Source: Halorubrum sodomense (GTDB lineage: Archaea > Halobacteriota > Halobacteria > Halobacteriales > Haloferacaceae). Taken from it: a stretch of DNA of 64,000 nt. Positions 61,882 through 64,000 of this stretch are shown here, one piece after another (the stretch's first letter is position 1; each line of letters starts with the position of its first letter). Under the pieces are notes generated by a model, which saw only the letters and a list, made by a program, of their open reading frames with translations, was not told the origin of the DNA and did not search any database. A program made the translations under genes and the position numbers. The stretch is from positions 496,001 to 560,000 of the forward strand of contig NZ_FOYN01000002.1 in assembly GCF_900111935.1 (NCBI RefSeq), read 5' to 3'.

Positions 61882-62718
61882 TCAACCGACGATCCGGTTC
61901 GCGACCGCGACGCTTCCCGCCGCGAGGACGCCGCCGGCGACGACGTCGGTCACCCAGTGAATACCGAGGAAGACGGTCGCGACGACGATGCTGCCGGTCA
62001 ACGCTCCCGCGACGTAGGTCCACCGCGGGAACTCCTCGTGGGTCGAGACCGCCGCGAGGAACACCGTTACCGACAGGGCGGTATGGAGCGAAGGGAAGAC
62101 GTTCGTCGCGGCGTTCACCTGCGAGGTGAGCTGCGTCACGCCCCCGAACCAGTCGAGGAGCAGCGGTTCGACGGGTGCCGCGTTCGGGTTCGCTCCCGGC
62201 ACGGTCGGGTAGTTTCGCGGGCCGTACGCGACGATCCCGGCGTAACAACCGATCGCGACCGCGTAGTTCACCGCGTACGCCGCGACGAGTCGTTTCAGCG
62301 GCCGCAGGCGCTCGGCGAACGCGTACGCCGCGATCGGGAACGCGAGCAGCACGACGTAGCCGACGACGTACACCGGCCCGAAGTAGTACACGGTCCACCG
62401 GGGGATCCCGTCCTGTATCGCGGCCACGAGGTCGCCCTCGACCGCGTATATCGCGGTCGTCGCTCGGATCCCGTACTCGAACGAGAACGCCTCGATGCGC
62501 CTGATAAACCCCTTGTTCACCGCGAGGACGAGCGCGAGCGCGCCGACGTACGGCGCGATCCCGACCGCGCGCTCGCGGACCAGGTCTCGGTCCGCGAGGA
62601 CGCCCCGAACGCGTTCTCGCCCGACGCAGACGGGCAGGAGGATCGCGAACGCGACGAGCGTGGCGCCGGCGACGACGCCGAAGAGGCCGAGGAACCCGGT
62701 CGGTATCCAGCCGGGCAT
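61882..62718 (-). CDS. PAP2-family membrane phosphatase or lipid transferase
   Basis: A 278-residue membrane protein with about six or seven helices. The PAP2 motifs are FPSLHTALSVTVFLA and GIHWVTDVVAGGVLA, with active-site histidines in each. An N-terminal four-helix region precedes them. Related proteins dephosphorylate polyprenyl or phospholipid phosphates or transfer inositol phosphate head groups. The ATG at 62718 follows an overlapping GTG. Confidence 0.87.
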   Translation of the reverse strand: MPGWIPTGFLGLFGVVAGATLVAFAILLPVCVGRERVRGVLADRDLVRERAVGIAPYVGALALVLAVNKGFIRRIEAFSFEYGIRATTAIYAVEGDLVAAIQDGIPRWTVYYFGPVYVVGYVVLLAFPIAAYAFAERLRPLKRLVAAYAVNYAVAIGCYAGIVAYGPRNYPTVPGANPNAAPVEPLLLDWFGGVTQLTSQVNAATNVFPSLHTALSVTVFLAAVSTHEEFPRWTYVAGALTGSIVVATVFLGIHWVTDVVAGGVLAAGSVAVANRIVG

Positions 62719-62841
62719 CACGAGTCACCCGTCATCGATCGACTCCCACGCGGGACGGGCGAGCAATCAGTCTCTCGGTACCGGCGGAGCCGTCCGCGTC
62801 ACCGATCGCCCGGCTAACAGATCGTCCGCGTACCCCGCCGG

Positions 62842-63354
62842 TCACTCCGTCTCCGCCCACGGGAGCGGCTCGGTACACCAGTGACAGAAGTCGAGTTCGG
62901 CGTCGGCCTCCTTGCCGCAGTTGGGACAGGTCACGTCGAGGGACCCGCCGTCCTCGTCGGCGGGGGTCGCGTTCGGCGGACCCCGGACGGTTCCCAACCC
63001 GTCGTCGCCGTCCGCGCTCGCGGCGCGACGCCGCATCGCCTCGGCGGCCGCGTCGGCGCGCTCGCGCGCCGCGGCGTCGGCCCGGCCGACGAGGTACGCG
63101 TCGAGCGCCGACAGCGCGGACAACAGCGCGATCGGCACCGCCACGTCGGTCGGCACCGCGGCCGACACCGCCGCGGGGTCGGTGAGGGGGTTGACCGGCT
63201 CCACGTCGTACAGCGCGAACAGCGCGACCCCGCCGCCGACGATCGTCAGGTGCCACAGCAGCGCCCGCCCCCACCGGCGCAACGAGAGGTGGCCGAGCCC
63301 CGGGAGGACCAGCGCGAGCAGGGCGGCGAGGACGGGACGCAACTGGTTTCGCAT
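62842..63354 (-). CDS. Membrane protein with C-terminal zinc ribbon
   Basis: A 170-residue protein with N-terminal hydrophobic helices (about 5-20, 32-52, 72-92). A charged linker follows and a single zinc ribbon ends the protein (CPNCGKEADAELDFCHWC). No enzymatic motif is visible. The ATG at 63354 begins the first helix; a longer frame upstream lacks conserved character. Confidence 0.77.
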   Translation of the reverse strand: MRNQLRPVLAALLALVLPGLGHLSLRRWGRALLWHLTIVGGGVALFALYDVEPVNPLTDPAAVSAAVPTDVAVPIALLSALSALDAYLVGRADAAARERADAAAEAMRRRAASADGDDGLGTVRGPPNATPADEDGGSLDVTCPNCGKEADAELDFCHWCTEPLPWAETE

Positions 63355-63539
63355 ACGGCCCGAGTTCGTCCGGCCGGTACTTAGGCCTGCGGTGTCGCGC
63401 CGATCGGCCGCAGCCGGTATCCCGTCCGCGGGCGATCCGCTCGCCCGCGGCCCCCTCCGCCACCGGCGCCGAACGCCCGCCCACGTCCGCGTCGTCCCGG
63501 ATAACAACCGTTAATCGCGGTCCGCTCGTCGGCCGCTAC

Positions 63540-64000
63540 ATGAGCAGTCAGCGGGCGACCGCGTTCGTCCCGGGTCACGTCACCGCCTTCTTCAGCGCGC
63601 ACCCCGCCGACGATCCCGCGGTCGCCGGGTCGCGCGGCGCGGGCGTCACGCTCACCGACGGCGTGACGGTCCGAGTGTCGGCGGGCGACGCGGAGAGGGC
63701 GACGGGCGACGCGGAGGGGGTGACGGGCGACGCGGAGAGGGCGACGGGCGACGGCGAAGGGGACACGACGATCGACGGCGAGTTCGGATCGATCGGCGCC
63801 GTCGACGACGTCCTCGCCGAACTGGACGCCACCGCCGCCGACGTCGCGGTCGAGACGGACCTCCCGATCGGCGCCGGCTTCGGTGTCTCCGGCGCCGCGG
63901 CCCTGGGGACCGCCCTCGCCGCGAACGACGCGTTCGACCGCGGGCGCTCCGAGAACGACCTGGTCGGGATCGCCCACGCCGCGGAGGTCGGTCGCGGGAC
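63540..64000 (+). CDS. Archaeal pantoate kinase (GHMP family), 3' end cut off
   Basis: First enzyme of the archaeal coenzyme A route, phosphorylating pantoate. The frame is open to the window edge (153 codons). AFVPGHVTAFFSAHP is the typical PoK N-terminus, and the GHMP ATP loop is DLPIGAGFGVSGAAALGTAL. Residues about 49-76 are tandem seven-residue units (GDAERAT, GDAEGVT, GDAERAT, GDGEGDT) inserted in a loop. The ATG at 63540 has an AT-rich box about 28 nt upstream. Confidence 0.88.
   Translation, partial: MSSQRATAFVPGHVTAFFSAHPADDPAVAGSRGAGVTLTDGVTVRVSAGDAERATGDAEGVTGDAERATGDGEGDTTIDGEFGSIGAVDDVLAELDATAADVAVETDLPIGAGFGVSGAAALGTALAANDAFDRGRSENDLVGIAHAAEVGRG
63684..63767 (+). repeat. 21-bp tandem repeat within the pantoate kinase gene
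   Basis: Four units of 21 bp (the last degenerate) encode GDAERAT-like heptads. The unit is a multiple of three, so unit gain or loss keeps the frame. It lies in a loop before the ATP-binding region. Confidence 0.88.

Overview
The window is a very GC-rich stretch of a haloarchaeal chromosome, most likely Halorubrum or a close relative. The proteins are strongly acidic, and many promoters place a TATA box about 25-28 nt before the start codon, as in leaderless genes. The gene set is also typically haloarchaeal: FtsZ2 with CdrS/CdrL, an intron-containing tRNA-Gln, pantoate kinase, TRASH-domain regulators and twin-arginine lipoproteins. The genus is inferred from overall character; no database was searched.

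Layout. 1-1363 is the end of an ECF-type vitamin/metal transporter (ATPase and EcfT). 1487-3667 is a membrane Fe-S oxidoreductase. 4229-9469 is a complete pstSCAB-phoU phosphate operon, followed by a broken Na+/Ca2+ exchanger. 11007-12605 pairs the B12-binding subunit of methylmalonyl-CoA mutase with its MeaB chaperone GTPase. 14878-23498 is an information and division block: ncs6 (tRNA thiolation), cdrL, cdrS-ftsZ2, and a coiled-coil gene with smc-scpA. 23901-34693 holds nucleotide-salvage genes (MTA phosphorylase, nucleoside phosphorylase, HD phosphohydrolases, a phosphoribosyltransferase), a YeiH-type transporter, malate:quinone oxidoreductase and a rhodanese/persulfide-dioxygenase plus MFS pair with a divergent HTH-10 regulator. 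34780-38378 is a DUF58/DUF4129 membrane operon. 38431-47835 has a metallo-beta-lactamase protein, a PAS histidine kinase, purL, an iron-box-preceded ABC ATPase and a lactate permease.

48067-56708 is a cell-surface locus: three DUF1102-type secreted proteins, a CARDB-like surface protein, a rhomboid protease, a SipW-type signal peptidase and a DUF5305 protein, with a winged-helix membrane regulator at its edge. 56779-57694 is a copper chaperone/TRASH regulator pair. 57759-57909 is tRNA-Gln(UUG) with a 78-nt intron, and its 3' end is duplicated 98 bp downstream like an integration scar. 60251-61785 couples an archaeal actin with a FlaD/E-domain protein. The window ends inside a pantoate kinase gene.

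The most unusual feature is a family of four dispersed elements of about 280-420 bp (14345-14768, 23575-23890, 41215-41570, 59885-60168), which fill the four largest gene-free gaps apart from the surface-locus promoter region. They share conserved sequence blocks. The arms of their main hairpins differ between copies but change in compensating pairs, so base pairing appears to be conserved rather than primary sequence. One to three head units precede the hairpin body, and several carry a TATA-like sequence. I do not recognise this element as a described RNA or transposon. Other notable signals are a GTAAGAC palindrome array in front of cdrS-ftsZ2, an iron-box-like palindrome, and in-frame minisatellites inside a PAS domain and a pantoate kinase.
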